DNA of 36,302 nt, taken from assembly GCF_002086675.1 (NCBI RefSeq), contig NZ_MVIF01000056.1:1-36302 (forward strand), written 5' to 3'. The notes below the pieces were generated by a model that saw only the letters and a program-made list of their open reading frames with translations, ran no database searches and was not told the DNA's origin. Positions 7,676 through 15,594 of this stretch are shown one piece after another. A program made the translations under genes and the position numbers. Within the stretch, counting starts at the first letter, position 1. Each line of letters starts with the position of its first letter. Source of the stretch: Mycobacterium persicum. GTDB taxonomy: Bacteria > Actinomycetota > Actinomycetes > Mycobacteriales > Mycobacteriaceae.

Positions 7676-9361
7676 ATGAGTGATGCTTCAGTAGGTTCGG
7701 GGCCTGTGTCGGACGGGTTTACGGCTGACGCGATCATCGTCGGAGCTGGCCTGGCCGGCCTCGTCGCCGCCTGTGAGCTGGCGGACCGCGGCCTGCATGT
7801 GCTGATCGTCGATCAGGAGAATAGCGCCAACCTGGGCGGGCAGGCGTACTGGTCGTTCGGCGGCCTGTTTTTCGTCGACAGCCCGGAGCAGCGCCGGCTG
7901 GGCATCCGCGACAGCCATGAGCTCGCATTACAGGATTGGCTGGGGACGGCGGCTTTCGATCGGCCCGAAGACCATTGGCCGCAACAATGGGCCCATGCCT
8001 ATGTCGATTTCGCGGCAGGGGAGAAGCGCAGCTGGCTGCGGGCCCGCGGACTGAAGATCTTCCCGCTGGTGGGCTGGGCCGAACGTGGGGGTTACGACGC
8101 GCAGGGCCACGGCAATTCGGTCCCGCGGTTTCACATCACCTGGGGAACCGGACCCGCCCTGGTCGAGATCTTCGCCCGTCAACTGCGGGACCGCCCGAAC
8201 GTGCGCTTCGCACACCGGCACCAGGTTGACCGGCTGATCGTCGAAGGTGACGCGGTGACGGGCGTCCGGGGCACCGTGTTGGAGCCGTCGGACCAACCGC
8301 GCGGCGTGCCGTCGTCACGAAAAGCGTTGGCCAAGTTCGAATTCCGTGCGTCGGCGGTAATCGTGGCCAGCGGTGGCATCGGCGGCAATCACGATCTGGT
8401 GCGCAAGAATTGGCCGAAGCGGATGGGGCGCGTCCCCAAGCAGCTGCTCAGCGGGGTGCCGGCACATGTCGACGGCCGGATGATCGGCATCGCCCAAAAA
8501 GCCGGGGCGCGCGTGATCAACCCCGACCGGATGTGGCATTACACCGAGGGCATCACCAACTACGACCCGATTTGGCCGGACCACGGCATCCGGATCATTC
8601 CCGGCCCGTCCTCGCTGTGGCTGGATGCGGCGGGAAATCGGTTGCCGGTACCGTTGTATCCCGGTTTCGACACGCTCGGCACCCTCGAGCACATCACCCA
8701 GTCCGGTTACGACTACACCTGGTTTGTGTTGAACGCCAAGATCATCGAGAAGGAATTCGCCCTGTCCGGTCAGGAGCAGAACCCTGACCTGACCGGACGA
8801 AGTGTGCGTCAGCTGGTGCGGTCGCGGATTCGGTCCGGACCACCGGAACCGGTGCAGGCTTTCATCGACCGGGGCGTGGATTTCGTCAGCGCCGACTCGT
8901 TGCCTGAATTGGTGGCCGCCATGAACGAGTTGCCCGAGGTCGATCCGCTGGATTACGAGACGGTGGAAGCCGCCGTCACGGCACGCGATCGTGAGGTGGC
9001 CAACAAGTTCACCAAAGACGGTCAGATCACCGCGATTCGCGCAGCCCGCAGCTACTGGGGCGACCGGTTGGGGCGGGTGGTGGCGCCGCACCGGTTGACC
9101 GATCCCAAGGCGGGCCCGTTGATTGCCGTCAAGCTTCACATCCTGACCCGAAAGACCTTGGGCGGCATCGAAACCGACTTGGACGCGCGGGTCCTCAAAT
9201 CCGACGGCACCCCGCTGACCGGGCTGTATGCGGCCGGCGAGGCTGCCGGATTCGGCGGGGGCGGCGTACACGGTTACCGGGCGCTCGAGGGCACCTTCCT
9301 GGGTGGTTGCATCTTCTCCGGCCGGGCCGCCGGTCGCGGAGTCGCCACGGACATCACGTAG
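7676..9361 (+). CDS. FAD-binding dehydrogenase (KstD/fumarate reductase-like, Rv0785-like)
   Basis: A 561-residue flavoprotein. The N-terminal Rossmann motif is AIIVGAGLAGLVAACELADRG, with the ribose-binding acidic residue in LIVDQEN, then GGQAYWSFGG. A substrate domain lies in the middle (HVDGRMIGIAQKAGARVINP, MWHYTEGITNYDPIW). The C-terminal FAD cap is LTGLYAAGEAAGFGGGGVHG and LEGTFLGGCIFSGRAAG, the classic ending of the FAD-binding_2 (succinate dehydrogenase/3-ketosteroid dehydrogenase) family. Related enzymes desaturate steroid or ketone substrates; the true substrate is unknown. The start is ATG 7676; a start 21 bases upstream (7655) is also possible. The length and order match Rv0785. 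It ends 19 bp before the convergent MBL gene. Confidence 0.92.
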   Translation: MSDASVGSGPVSDGFTADAIIVGAGLAGLVAACELADRGLHVLIVDQENSANLGGQAYWSFGGLFFVDSPEQRRLGIRDSHELALQDWLGTAAFDRPEDHWPQQWAHAYVDFAAGEKRSWLRARGLKIFPLVGWAERGGYDAQGHGNSVPRFHITWGTGPALVEIFARQLRDRPNVRFAHRHQVDRLIVEGDAVTGVRGTVLEPSDQPRGVPSSRKALAKFEFRASAVIVASGGIGGNHDLVRKNWPKRMGRVPKQLLSGVPAHVDGRMIGIAQKAGARVINPDRMWHYTEGITNYDPIWPDHGIRIIPGPSSLWLDAAGNRLPVPLYPGFDTLGTLEHITQSGYDYTWFVLNAKIIEKEFALSGQEQNPDLTGRSVRQLVRSRIRSGPPEPVQAFIDRGVDFVSADSLPELVAAMNELPEVDPLDYETVEAAVTARDREVANKFTKDGQITAIRAARSYWGDRLGRVVAPHRLTDPKAGPLIAVKLHILTRKTLGGIETDLDARVLKSDGTPLTGLYAAGEAAGFGGGGVHGYRALEGTFLGGCIFSGRAAGRGVATDIT

Positions 9362-9380
9362 CGGCGAGCTTCAACAGGCC

Positions 9381-10019
9381 CTAGAAGGCGACCGCGTTTT
9401 CTTCCGGCAACACCTGGAAATCGGTGTCGGTCATTTCGGTGAGCCGGCCGTAGTAGATGCCGCGTGCGTCGGGAGCGATGATCCCCTGGTGGATCGGCAC
9501 CGCCCGAGCCGGTGCGACCGCACGCAGATAATCCACCGCCTCGGAGATCTTCATCCACGGCGCGGCGGCCGGAGTCGCCAATACGTCCACCGGCTCGTCT
9601 GGCACGAACAGCGCGTCACCGGGGTGCATCAGGGCGGCGCGACGGTCACCGTCGTCGACCAGATACGAAATGTTTTCCACCACAGGAATTTCCGGATGGA
9701 TCACCGCATGCCGACCGCCCACGGCCCGGATGGTCAGCCCGCCGACCACCAGTTCGTCGCCGACGTGTACCGCCCGGCACGGCGCGCCCAGCTGCGCGGC
9801 GGTTTGCGGATCCGCATATAGCGCCGCGTCCGGGTTGCCCTCGAGCAGCGCAGGCAGCCGCGCCGCATCGACGTGATCGGGATGTTGGTGGGTGATCAGG
9901 ATTGCCGCCAGGCCGGTGATCCCCTCGAAGCCGTGCGCGAAGGTGCCGGGATCAAAAAGCACGCTGGTGCGCCCGAACTCGGCAAGCAGGCAGGAATGGC
10001 CGAAATGCGTCAGTTGCAT
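9381..10019 (-). CDS. MBL-fold metal-dependent hydrolase (Rv0786c-like)
   Basis: A 212-residue metallo-beta-lactamase-fold protein of the UlaG/UPF0173 kind. It opens MQLTHFGHSCLLAEFGRTSV, with the metal-binding signature THQHPDHVDAARLP (HxHxDH), a later His in VGGRHAVIHPE, Asp in LMHPGDALFVPDE and His in AVPIHQG. Such proteins hydrolyse phosphodiester, lactone or thioester bonds using two metal ions; the substrate here is unknown. The frame is open for 54 more codons upstream, but the Arg/Pro-rich extension is unlike the family and would run into the promoter of the next gene. ATG 10019 is chosen for that reason. It is convergent with the FAD dehydrogenase. Confidence 0.88.
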   Translation of the reverse strand: MQLTHFGHSCLLAEFGRTSVLFDPGTFAHGFEGITGLAAILITHQHPDHVDAARLPALLEGNPDAALYADPQTAAQLGAPCRAVHVGDELVVGGLTIRAVGGRHAVIHPEIPVVENISYLVDDGDRRAALMHPGDALFVPDEPVDVLATPAAAPWMKISEAVDYLRAVAPARAVPIHQGIIAPDARGIYYGRLTEMTDTDFQVLPEENAVAF

Positions 10020-10195
10020 GTCCACGATTGTGCCCCGACGCGGTCCGTAGCGATGCGCATCCCCCGAGGATGTTTTGCGTCGCAGCCGGACGGGCACGGC
10101 CAGAGGTGGCCGTGACGCAACGGGCGCGGACCCGGGATTCGGCCTGGCGCAATTAGTTTGCTGCATGCCGATCCGGCACACGGTAGGGTCGGCTC

Positions 10196-10948
10196 ATGTT
10201 GAGACTCGACGTTGTCTACAGTGCGGCGACGCACACCTGGCCAGAGCTGCGAGACAACGTGTTGCGGGCCGAAGCGGAGGGGTATGGCGCCGCGTGGGTT
10301 TATGACCACATGTCGGGTGCGGTGCTATCGAGTCCCCGAATGCTGGAATGCTTCTCGCTGGCCGGTGCCTTGGCGGCAGCCACGTCCGTGATAGGTATCG
10401 GCACCCTGGTGGTGAATGCCGCCAACCGGCCCCCAGGGGTGACGGTCGCTGCGGCAGCCTCAGTGCAAGAGATCAGCGGCGGCCGCTTCATGTTCGGCCT
10501 TGGCGCCGGCGCCGCCCCGGGTAGTCCCTGGGCGGTAGAGCATGAGCTGCTCGATTTCCCGCTGCACCATTCGATGCGGGAGCGCCACGATCACCTTTGC
10601 GGTGTGCTGGATCTTTGCGACGTCCTGTGGGACCCGCATCGAGCCGACAAATGGGCAGGCTTTCCGTTGCCGTCGCCCCGCCCGCCGGTGCTGCTCGGAG
10701 TCAATAGCGTCGCCCTGGCCTCGGTAGCCGGTGCGCGATGCGATGGCGTCAACGTACGCCTTGATCACCCGCGGATCGGGCAGTTCTTCGACGCGGCGCG
10801 TCGGGCCCGGGCCGGGTCCGCCAATGCCGGTGCGCCCTTCGATATCAGCGCGACGACGCCCATGAGCGAAGCCGCCCGCGATCCCGACGGGCAGGCGCAA
10901 CGCCGGCTGGCAGAGCTGGGTGGCCACCGGCTCATCCTGGTTTCCTGA
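10196..10948 (+). CDS. Luciferase-like (F420/FMN-dependent) monooxygenase, short
   Basis: A 250-residue TIM-barrel protein of the bacterial luciferase-like superfamily. It opens MLRLDVVYSAATHTWPEL and continues EAEGYGAAWVYDHMSG, which fits the family's early Asp/Glu-His coenzyme region. Next come IGIGTLVVNAANRPPGVTVA and SVQEISGGRFMFGLGAGA, the most conserved block. It ends LAELGGHRLILVS as family members do. In mycobacteria many such proteins use coenzyme F420; that is inference here. At 250 residues it is shorter than the usual 280-330. The central insertion region is reduced, but both ends are present, so it may be a compact member. It has no operon partner: the flanking MBL gene is divergent, and the next gene is 255 bp away. 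Confidence 0.82.
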   Translation: MLRLDVVYSAATHTWPELRDNVLRAEAEGYGAAWVYDHMSGAVLSSPRMLECFSLAGALAAATSVIGIGTLVVNAANRPPGVTVAAAASVQEISGGRFMFGLGAGAAPGSPWAVEHELLDFPLHHSMRERHDHLCGVLDLCDVLWDPHRADKWAGFPLPSPRPPVLLGVNSVALASVAGARCDGVNVRLDHPRIGQFFDAARRARAGSANAGAPFDISATTPMSEAARDPDGQAQRRLAELGGHRLILVS

Positions 10949-11203
10949 ACGGAATTGACGCTTACTTATCGGGGCGCTGCCGCGCCTCGTATCGACGTGC
11001 ATCTAGTATCACTGCGTTGATTTCGACTGCACTATCGAAAAGGTCATCCCCGCGTATCGATGATCGGAGGTAACTGGCGTTTTAATTCGCTGACTGCACG
11101 TTTCAGGCATGCCGGAGGTTATTCGCATTGACGTACCGGCCCCCGATTGAATCAAACAACTTGCGCCCCTGCGCATCCCATGGAAGGAATCAGTGAGCAA
11201 GTT

Positions 11204-11701
11204 ATGCCGTACACCATCAAACAAACATTCCGGGTTGAAATAGGCCACCGCACCTGGAGCCATCACATGCCCACCAGTAGAGGGGGCAGTGAGTTTTACA
11301 CACCGGATTTGATAGCCAATAAATGTGCAAACATTCACGGCCACACGATCTTTGTTTCCGTGACTCTGGTCGGGGACAGTCTTGACGAGCAGTATTTCCT
11401 CCTGGACACCGACCTGCTGGAGCAGGCATTCCGGCCGATCCTGGACGAGTTCGACTTCGCTTTCGTGGTCGACCGGCACGACCCGCTCTATGAGGACATC
11501 GCCGCGGTGGTGCACAAGGGGGGCCTCAAGCTATGCACGGTGGACTTTTCGCCCACATTCGAAGGTCTGGTGCGGCACTTTTATGACCGCTTGCAGGCCG
11601 TTATCGCGGAAAAGGGGTTGGCCGACCAGCTCCGAATCAAGGAAATGAAGGTGCTCGGCGAACTGACGGTGGAGGCCACCTACAGCGGCGAAGGCGAATA
11701 G
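11204..11701 (+). CDS. 6-pyruvoyl-tetrahydropterin synthase/QueD-like protein, paralogue 1 (catalytic His replaced)
   Basis: A 165-residue T-fold protein. Zinc ligands are visible as His15 (EIGHRTW) and His45/His47 in CANIHGH, preceded by the catalytic Cys41 (CxxxHGH). The SPTFEGLV motif carries the conserved Glu120. The catalytic dyad is broken: where the family has Asp-His (LDHxxLN), this protein reads DEFDFAF, so the His at position 85 is Phe. The start MPYTIKQT is chosen by alignment with paralogue 3; an in-frame ATG also exists at 11180. It is nearly identical to paralogue 3 over most of its length (TIFVSVTL, DEQYFLLDTDLLE). Canonical enzymes make 6-pyruvoyl- or 6-carboxy-tetrahydropterin from dihydroneopterin triphosphate. 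No queC/queE or pterin genes are nearby, so the role is unknown. Confidence 0.85.
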   Translation: MPYTIKQTFRVEIGHRTWSHHMPTSRGGSEFYTPDLIANKCANIHGHTIFVSVTLVGDSLDEQYFLLDTDLLEQAFRPILDEFDFAFVVDRHDPLYEDIAAVVHKGGLKLCTVDFSPTFEGLVRHFYDRLQAVIAEKGLADQLRIKEMKVLGELTVEATYSGEGE

Positions 11702-12220
11702 TCCAGCGCACCCGGCGCGGCGCCGGCGGCGATCGTCGCTGGCGCGAGAATCCCCGTCGGACAACAGGTTTCACCAAAACGTGAAACCAGTTCGGCGGCA
11801 TATATCACGGCGCGAAGATGCTACCGGCTGGGTGCCCCGGTATCGCCGCAGGGTGCGGCAGCAGCAGGGCAGGCGGCGGGTGCCCAGCCTTATGGCAGTG
11901 CCGTGGCAAAAGAATTCAACTTAGTGACTGTTCCGCAGTGCCGCGGCGACGCCGCTCGCGGCGCCGCCGCGCCAACAGCCGCACTGCAGATCAGTAGCGC
12001 TCTGAGTGGCTGTTGAGATTCCGTTATGTGCCATCGACGTAAAGCATAATAGAACTCAAAAATGTGTCTCATTGAATTTAATGGTGACATGTGGCGGGGC
12101 TCCGGGGCGCTTATCGCGCATTCGCCGCAACATCAAACGAGCTGCCCAGAATCGAGCTACGATCCCGTCCTACTGATACGGATTGCATCGATGATGCCGG
12201 GCGCGGCTGCGAGGCGCCGG
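11702..12220. other. Non-coding gap between PTPS-like paralogue 1 and the PE_PGRS gene
   Basis: No supportable gene lies in these 519 bases. They hold a perfect 8-bp hairpin (listed separately), then a GC-rich stretch with scattered short palindromes (for example around 11940-11975). The stretch before the PE start stays open in frame back to 12062 but lacks coding character and precedes the canonical PE N-terminus, so it is treated as leader. Confidence 0.4.
11767..11788. terminator. Perfect 8-bp hairpin after PTPS-like paralogue 1
   Basis: GGTTTCAC (11767-11774) and GTGAAACC (11781-11788) form a perfect stem with loop CAAAAC, 66 bases after the paralogue 1 stop. No T-run follows. It could be a terminator or a dyad operator. 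Confidence 0.4.
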
Positions 12221-12790
12221 ATGTCGCACGTACTTGTCGTGCCCCAGATCGTGGCGGCGGCGGCCGTCGATGTTGGGCGGATAGGCGCCTCGTTGGCCGC
12301 GCGGAACGCGGCAGCCGCAGCTTCGACGACTGCGCTGGTCAGTGCGGCCGGCGACCAGGTTTCGGCGGCCATCGCCGCCCTGTTTTCCCGGCACGGCCAG
12401 GGCTATCAGGCATTGGCGAAACAGGTCGCAGCGTTCCAAAACCAGTTTGTGCAAACCCTCAGCGCCGGTGCTGGCTCGTATGCCGCCGCCGAGGTCGCGA
12501 GCGCGTCGCCGCTGGAGACGCTGCTGTCTCGCCCGCTGATTGGCAACGGCGCCAACGCCACCACGCCGGGCGGCAACGGCTCCGACGGCGGCTGGTTGTT
12601 CGGCAGCGGCGGCGACGGCGCGCCCGGCGCCCCGGGCCAGCCCGGCGCCCCGGGCCAGCCCGGTGGCAACGGTGGGTCAGCCGGACTCTGGGGCAACGGC
12701 GGTCTAGGCGGCGCGGGCGGCAGCGGCGGGGCCCGGGGCGGCAACGGAGTCGGTACCGGCGGGACGGCAGGCGCCAGCGGCGTCGCGTGA
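12221..12790 (+). CDS. PE_PGRS family protein (short)
   Basis: About 189 residues. The start is ATG 12221, giving MSHVLVVPQIVAAAAVDVGR and then AARNAAAAASTTALVSAAGD, a typical PE domain of ~95 residues (here the Pro-Glu is replaced by Pro-Gln). VSAAIAALFSRHGQGYQAL follows. A linker containing PLIGNGANATTPGGNG leads into a short glycine-rich PGRS part (GGNGSDGGWLFGSGGDG, GNGGSAGLWGNGGLGG). PE_PGRS proteins are ESX-5-dependent, cell-surface or secreted proteins. The PGRS tail is only about 75 residues, short for the family. The gene sits between PTPS-like paralogues 1 and 2, suggesting it inserted or duplicated within the cluster. A 53-codon upstream extension from 12062 is not family-like. Confidence 0.85.
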   Translation: MSHVLVVPQIVAAAAVDVGRIGASLAARNAAAAASTTALVSAAGDQVSAAIAALFSRHGQGYQALAKQVAAFQNQFVQTLSAGAGSYAAAEVASASPLETLLSRPLIGNGANATTPGGNGSDGGWLFGSGGDGAPGAPGQPGAPGQPGGNGGSAGLWGNGGLGGAGGSGGARGGNGVGTGGTAGASGVA

Positions 12791-13320
12791 GGTTGAGCCG
12801 CGAGCGCCCGCACTATCGCTGGGGGGCATGGCGGTCGAGGGCTCGACTTGGGGCCGTCGCGGGCGGTGGTCGCCGGGACCTACGTCGAGCCCGGTGTTGT
12901 GCTGTGGCACAACGCAATCGGTCGACCAGCCCAGTGGTGGACGGGCACGACCGACTCCGACCACCAGGAATCGACAGTAATAGCTGGGCAGAGCGGCGGC
13001 ATAGTTATGCCTCGACCCCAAATCAAGATCAAATATTCAACGGGACACGCCACTCGGGTCTATCGGTGGATTGTGGCAAACCAAATCAAGATCAAAAATT
13101 TAACCGGCATACACCCCGCGGCTCCAACGGTGGATTCAGGCTAAACCACGAAGTCAAGAATCACGGGATGCCCTGCCGCGCCACGTCGATGGATTTGACC
13201 CAAGGTCTTGGCCTTACCTGGAAGGGGATCTAATATTCACTCCGTGACGCTGACGGGAGGTCGTTTCACAGCTCGACAATCCTAGCTACGTCTTAGCTTG
13301 CGCTCCGGAGGTGTCGAACC
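12791..13320 (+). other. Gap before PTPS-like paralogue 2, leader with repeats
   Basis: These 530 bases contain no recognised gene. The second half holds a ~63-bp tandem repeat (listed separately). A 45-codon ORF at 13007-13144 (MPRPQIKIKYSTGH... then NQIKIKNLTG) arises from the repeat. It lacks a convincing Shine-Dalgarno and is not called as a gene. The final ~90 bases are the leader of paralogue 2, with GGAGGTG about eight bases before its ATG. Confidence 0.4.
13018..13205 (+). repeat. Imperfect 63-bp tandem repeat, two clear copies and a decayed third
   Basis: Copy 1 begins CCAAATCAAGATCAAA at 13018 and copy 2 repeats it at 13081, exactly 63 bases on. The inner GGTGGATT is repeated at 13065 and 13129. 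A weaker third copy starts near 13146 (CCACGAAGTCAAGA) and ends with GATGGATTTG around 13188. The A-rich core stands out from the GC-rich surroundings. The repeat lies ~120 bases upstream of PTPS-like paralogue 2. Confidence 0.7.
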
Positions 13321-13761
13321 ATGAGCCATACGATCGAGAAGACTTTTAGGTTCGATGCGGGCCATCGTTCTCTAGGCTTCAACTACAAAAAAGAAGAAAC
13401 CATCCACGGCCATACCTGGCAGCTAAGACTGGTCCTTGAATATGGGGACCAGTTGGATGATATGAAGACCGTTTTCGATACCAATGAGCTAGCCGTCATA
13501 GTCGAGCCGATAATCAACGACCTGGACCATTCCTTCATTATCTGGGACCAAGACCCGATATACGACGACTTCCTCAAGGTCTGTGAGCTGGCAGACGTTG
13601 CGGACAAGGTGTATACGGTCGATTTCAATCCCACTATCGAGGGGCTCGTCGAGCATATCTATCAAAGGGTGAACAGCCAGCTCAGACTTTCGGGTTGCGT
13701 CTTGAGACGGGTGGAACTCCAATGCGCGTCGACACTCAAGGCCAGCTACGGTCTCAATTAG
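13321..13761 (+). CDS. 6-pyruvoyl-tetrahydropterin synthase/QueD-like protein, paralogue 2 (catalytic Cys replaced)
   Basis: A 146-residue T-fold protein, the most divergent of the three. It starts at ATG 13321 with GGAGGTG about eight bases upstream. Zinc ligands are His15 (DAGHRSL) and His29/His31 (ETIHGHTW). The residue four before HGH is Glu25, not the catalytic Cys. The Asp-His pair is kept (NDLDHSF, residues 69-70), as is the conserved Glu in NPTIEGLV. The late pterin-binding Glu position reads ELQCAST, so pterin binding may also differ. The ~18-residue insertion between the first His and HGH seen in paralogues 1 and 3 is shortened. It ends 36 bp before paralogue 3, so the two are likely co-transcribed. 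It may work with paralogue 3 as a mixed oligomer; that is inference. Confidence 0.85.
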   Translation: MSHTIEKTFRFDAGHRSLGFNYKKEETIHGHTWQLRLVLEYGDQLDDMKTVFDTNELAVIVEPIINDLDHSFIIWDQDPIYDDFLKVCELADVADKVYTVDFNPTIEGLVEHIYQRVNSQLRLSGCVLRRVELQCASTLKASYGLN

Positions 13762-13797
13762 CCAAGTCATGCGTCGATCACAGCCAGGGAGTAGTTT

Positions 13798-14289
13798 ATG
13801 CCGTATACGATCAAACAAACCATCCGTCTGGAAATGGGTCACCGCACCTGGACTCACGACATGCGTACCAGCCGAGGCGGCAGTGAGCTTTACACTCCCG
13901 AATTGGTGGCGAACAAATGTGCCAACCTGCACGGACATACGATCTTTGTCTCGGTGACCCTCACCGGAGACAGTCTTGACGAACAATACTTCCTCCTGGA
14001 CACCGATCTACTCGAGAATGCATTCCGGCCGATCCTCGACGAGGTCGACCACGCGTTCGTGGTGGACAGGAAGGACCCGCTATACGAGGACATCGCCGCG
14101 GTGGCCCGCAAGGGCGGGCTGAAATTGTGCACGGTGGACTTTTCGCCCACCTTCGAAGCGCTGGTACGGCACTTCTACGATCGCCTGCAATCGGTCATTG
14201 AGGAAAAGGGGTTGGCCGACCAGCTCCGAATCAAAGAAATGAAGGTTCTCGGCGAGCAGACGGTCGAGGCCACGTACTGCGGGGAGTAG
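13798..14289 (+). CDS. 6-pyruvoyl-tetrahydropterin synthase/QueD-like protein, paralogue 3 (complete active site)
   Basis: A 163-residue T-fold protein with all expected catalytic features: His15 (EMGHRTW), catalytic Cys41 and zinc ligands His45/His47 in CANLHGH, the Asp84-His85 pair in DEVDHAF, and the Glu of SPTFEALV. The C-terminal half (LADQLRIKEMKVLGE) is almost identical to paralogue 1, indicating a recent duplication. The start is ATG 13798 with CAGGGAG about seven bases upstream. The expected chemistry is zinc-dependent conversion of dihydroneopterin triphosphate to a tetrahydropterin, in the cytoplasm as a hexamer. The ~18-residue insertion before CANLHGH is larger than in common QueD. 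No queuosine or biopterin genes are close; purS-purQ begin 81 bp downstream but are house-keeping. Confidence 0.88.
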   Translation: MPYTIKQTIRLEMGHRTWTHDMRTSRGGSELYTPELVANKCANLHGHTIFVSVTLTGDSLDEQYFLLDTDLLENAFRPILDEVDHAFVVDRKDPLYEDIAAVARKGGLKLCTVDFSPTFEALVRHFYDRLQSVIEEKGLADQLRIKEMKVLGEQTVEATYCGE

Positions 14290-14370
14290 CCTCAGCGCGC
14301 CTGGGACACGGCGCGGCAGCTGCCGCCGGTAGAGTTGGGCCCGAGCAATCGGATCTGAGGAGGAGCGCCG

Positions 14371-14610
14371 GTGGCGCGGGTGGTCGTGCATGTCATGCCC
14401 AAGGCGGAGATTCTCGATCCGCAGGGTCAGGCAATCGTTGGTGCGTTGCGCCGGCTCGGTCATGCCGGAATCTCGGATGTGCGGCAGGGCAAGAGGTTCG
14501 AACTCGAGGTCGACGATTCCGTCGACGACTCCACGCTGGCCGAAATCGCCGAATCGCTGCTGGCGAACACGGTCATCGAGGATTGGACGATCAGCCGGGA
14601 CCCGCAGTGA
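14371..14610 (+). CDS. purS: Phosphoribosylformylglycinamidine synthase subunit PurS
   Basis: A 79-residue small subunit of FGAM synthase, which with PurQ and PurL converts FGAR, glutamine and ATP to FGAM in de novo purine synthesis. PurS bridges PurQ and PurL. The sequence is typical: ARVVVHVMPKAEILDPQGQA, then VGALRRLGH, VRQGKRFELEV and LAESLLANTVIEDWTI. The start is GTG at 14371 with GAGGAGGAG about five bases upstream. It overlaps purQ by four bases (GTGA), implying translational coupling. Confidence 0.95.
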   Translation: MARVVVHVMPKAEILDPQGQAIVGALRRLGHAGISDVRQGKRFELEVDDSVDDSTLAEIAESLLANTVIEDWTISRDPQ

Positions 14611-15281
14611 CAGCTCGGATCGGGGTCATCACGTTTCCGGGCACGCTCGACGACGTGGACGCCGCGCGCGCGGTACGGCAGGTGGGCGCCGAGGCCGTGA
14701 GCCTCTGGCACGCGGACGCCGACCTCAAGGGAGTCGACGCGGTCGTGGTTCCCGGCGGCTTCTCCTACGGCGATTATCTGCGCGCGGGTGCGATCGCCAG
14801 TTTCGCACCGGTGATGGGCGAGGTGGTGGCCGCTGCCGCGGGCGGTATGCCGGTTTTGGGTATTTGCAACGGATTTCAGGTGCTCTGTGAGGCGGGGTTG
14901 CTGCCGGGCGCCCTCACCCGCAATGTGGGGTTGCACTTCGTCTGCCGTGACGTGTGGCTGCGGGTCGCGTCGACGTCGACGGCCTGGACATCGCGTTTCG
15001 AACCGGATGCCGACGTACTGGTGCCGCTGAAGTCCGGTGAGGGCCGATATGTGGCACCCGAGGCAGTGCTGGACGAATTGGAAGGTGAGGGGCGGGTAGT
15101 GTTTCGGTACCACGACAACGTCAACGGCTCACTGCGCGACATTGCCGGCATCAGCTCGGCCAACGGTCGGGTGGTCGGGTTGATGCCCCACCCTGAACAC
15201 GCGATCGAGGCGTTGACCGGTCCGTCCGACGACGGTCTGGGTCTGTTCTATTCGGTGCTGGACGCGGTGCTGGTGGCCTGA
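14607..15281 (+). CDS. purQ: Phosphoribosylformylglycinamidine synthase subunit PurQ (glutaminase)
   Basis: A 224-residue class I glutamine amidotransferase that releases ammonia from glutamine for PurL in the fourth step of purine synthesis. Visible motifs: GVITFPGTLDDVDAARAV; oxyanion region VVPGGFSYGDYLRAGAIA; nucleophile Cys87 in GICNGFQVLCEAGLLPG; and the His-Glu pair in MPHPEHAIEAL. The start is GTG 14607, overlapping the purS stop, which gives the family-standard MTARIG opening. Reading from 14583 would add an unsupported N-terminus. Sequence and length match M. tuberculosis PurQ (Rv0788) from memory. purL is not in the window. Confidence 0.96.
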   Translation: MTARIGVITFPGTLDDVDAARAVRQVGAEAVSLWHADADLKGVDAVVVPGGFSYGDYLRAGAIASFAPVMGEVVAAAAGGMPVLGICNGFQVLCEAGLLPGALTRNVGLHFVCRDVWLRVASTSTAWTSRFEPDADVLVPLKSGEGRYVAPEAVLDELEGEGRVVFRYHDNVNGSLRDIAGISSANGRVVGLMPHPEHAIEALTGPSDDGLGLFYSVLDAVLVA

Positions 15282-15594
15282 CACCCAGGCTGAGATGCCG
15301 GCGTGCACGACGCACCTGAACCTGTTGTTGTGCATAGTGGTCCGGTCACACGACACATGCCGGCCGAAACCGAGCACGCACTGCCCGACTTGGCTCGAGC
15401 TCAAGTCGGCGGGGACCTTGATGAGGGCCCGGGTATCGGGTCGGCGGCCGTGCGGGCTTGGCCAGCCGGGGTTGATAACCCAGGTCCGGTAGCAGCGGTC
15501 AGCGCAAACTAAAGGCGTTTCCGCACCGTACGCGAGCGCACCGAAAACAGACGAATAATCGCAATAATTGACAAGTTCCCACGATCCATCAGCC
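15282..15594. other. Gap after purQ
   Basis: No gene is supported in these 313 bases. Short open frames cross it on both strands but none shows a recognisable domain or a good ribosome-binding site. An AT-richer patch near 15540-15580 (AATAATCGCAATAATTGAC) stands out, about 30 bases before the end of the convergent YbjN-like gene. Confidence 0.35.

Noticed and set aside
8315..9271. A 318-codon antisense frame within the FAD dehydrogenase gene
   Set aside because: High-GC antisense shadow with no domain; the plus-strand frame has FAD motifs from end to end.
13018..13205. CRISPR array
   Set aside because: Only two good copies, the whole 63-bp unit is repeated rather than short repeats with unique spacers, and no cas genes are present.
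12091..13233. A 380-codon plus-strand open frame across the PE_PGRS gene
   Set aside because: Most of it is an Arg-rich shifted-frame shadow of the PE_PGRS coding sequence, which has the recognisable PE domain in another frame.
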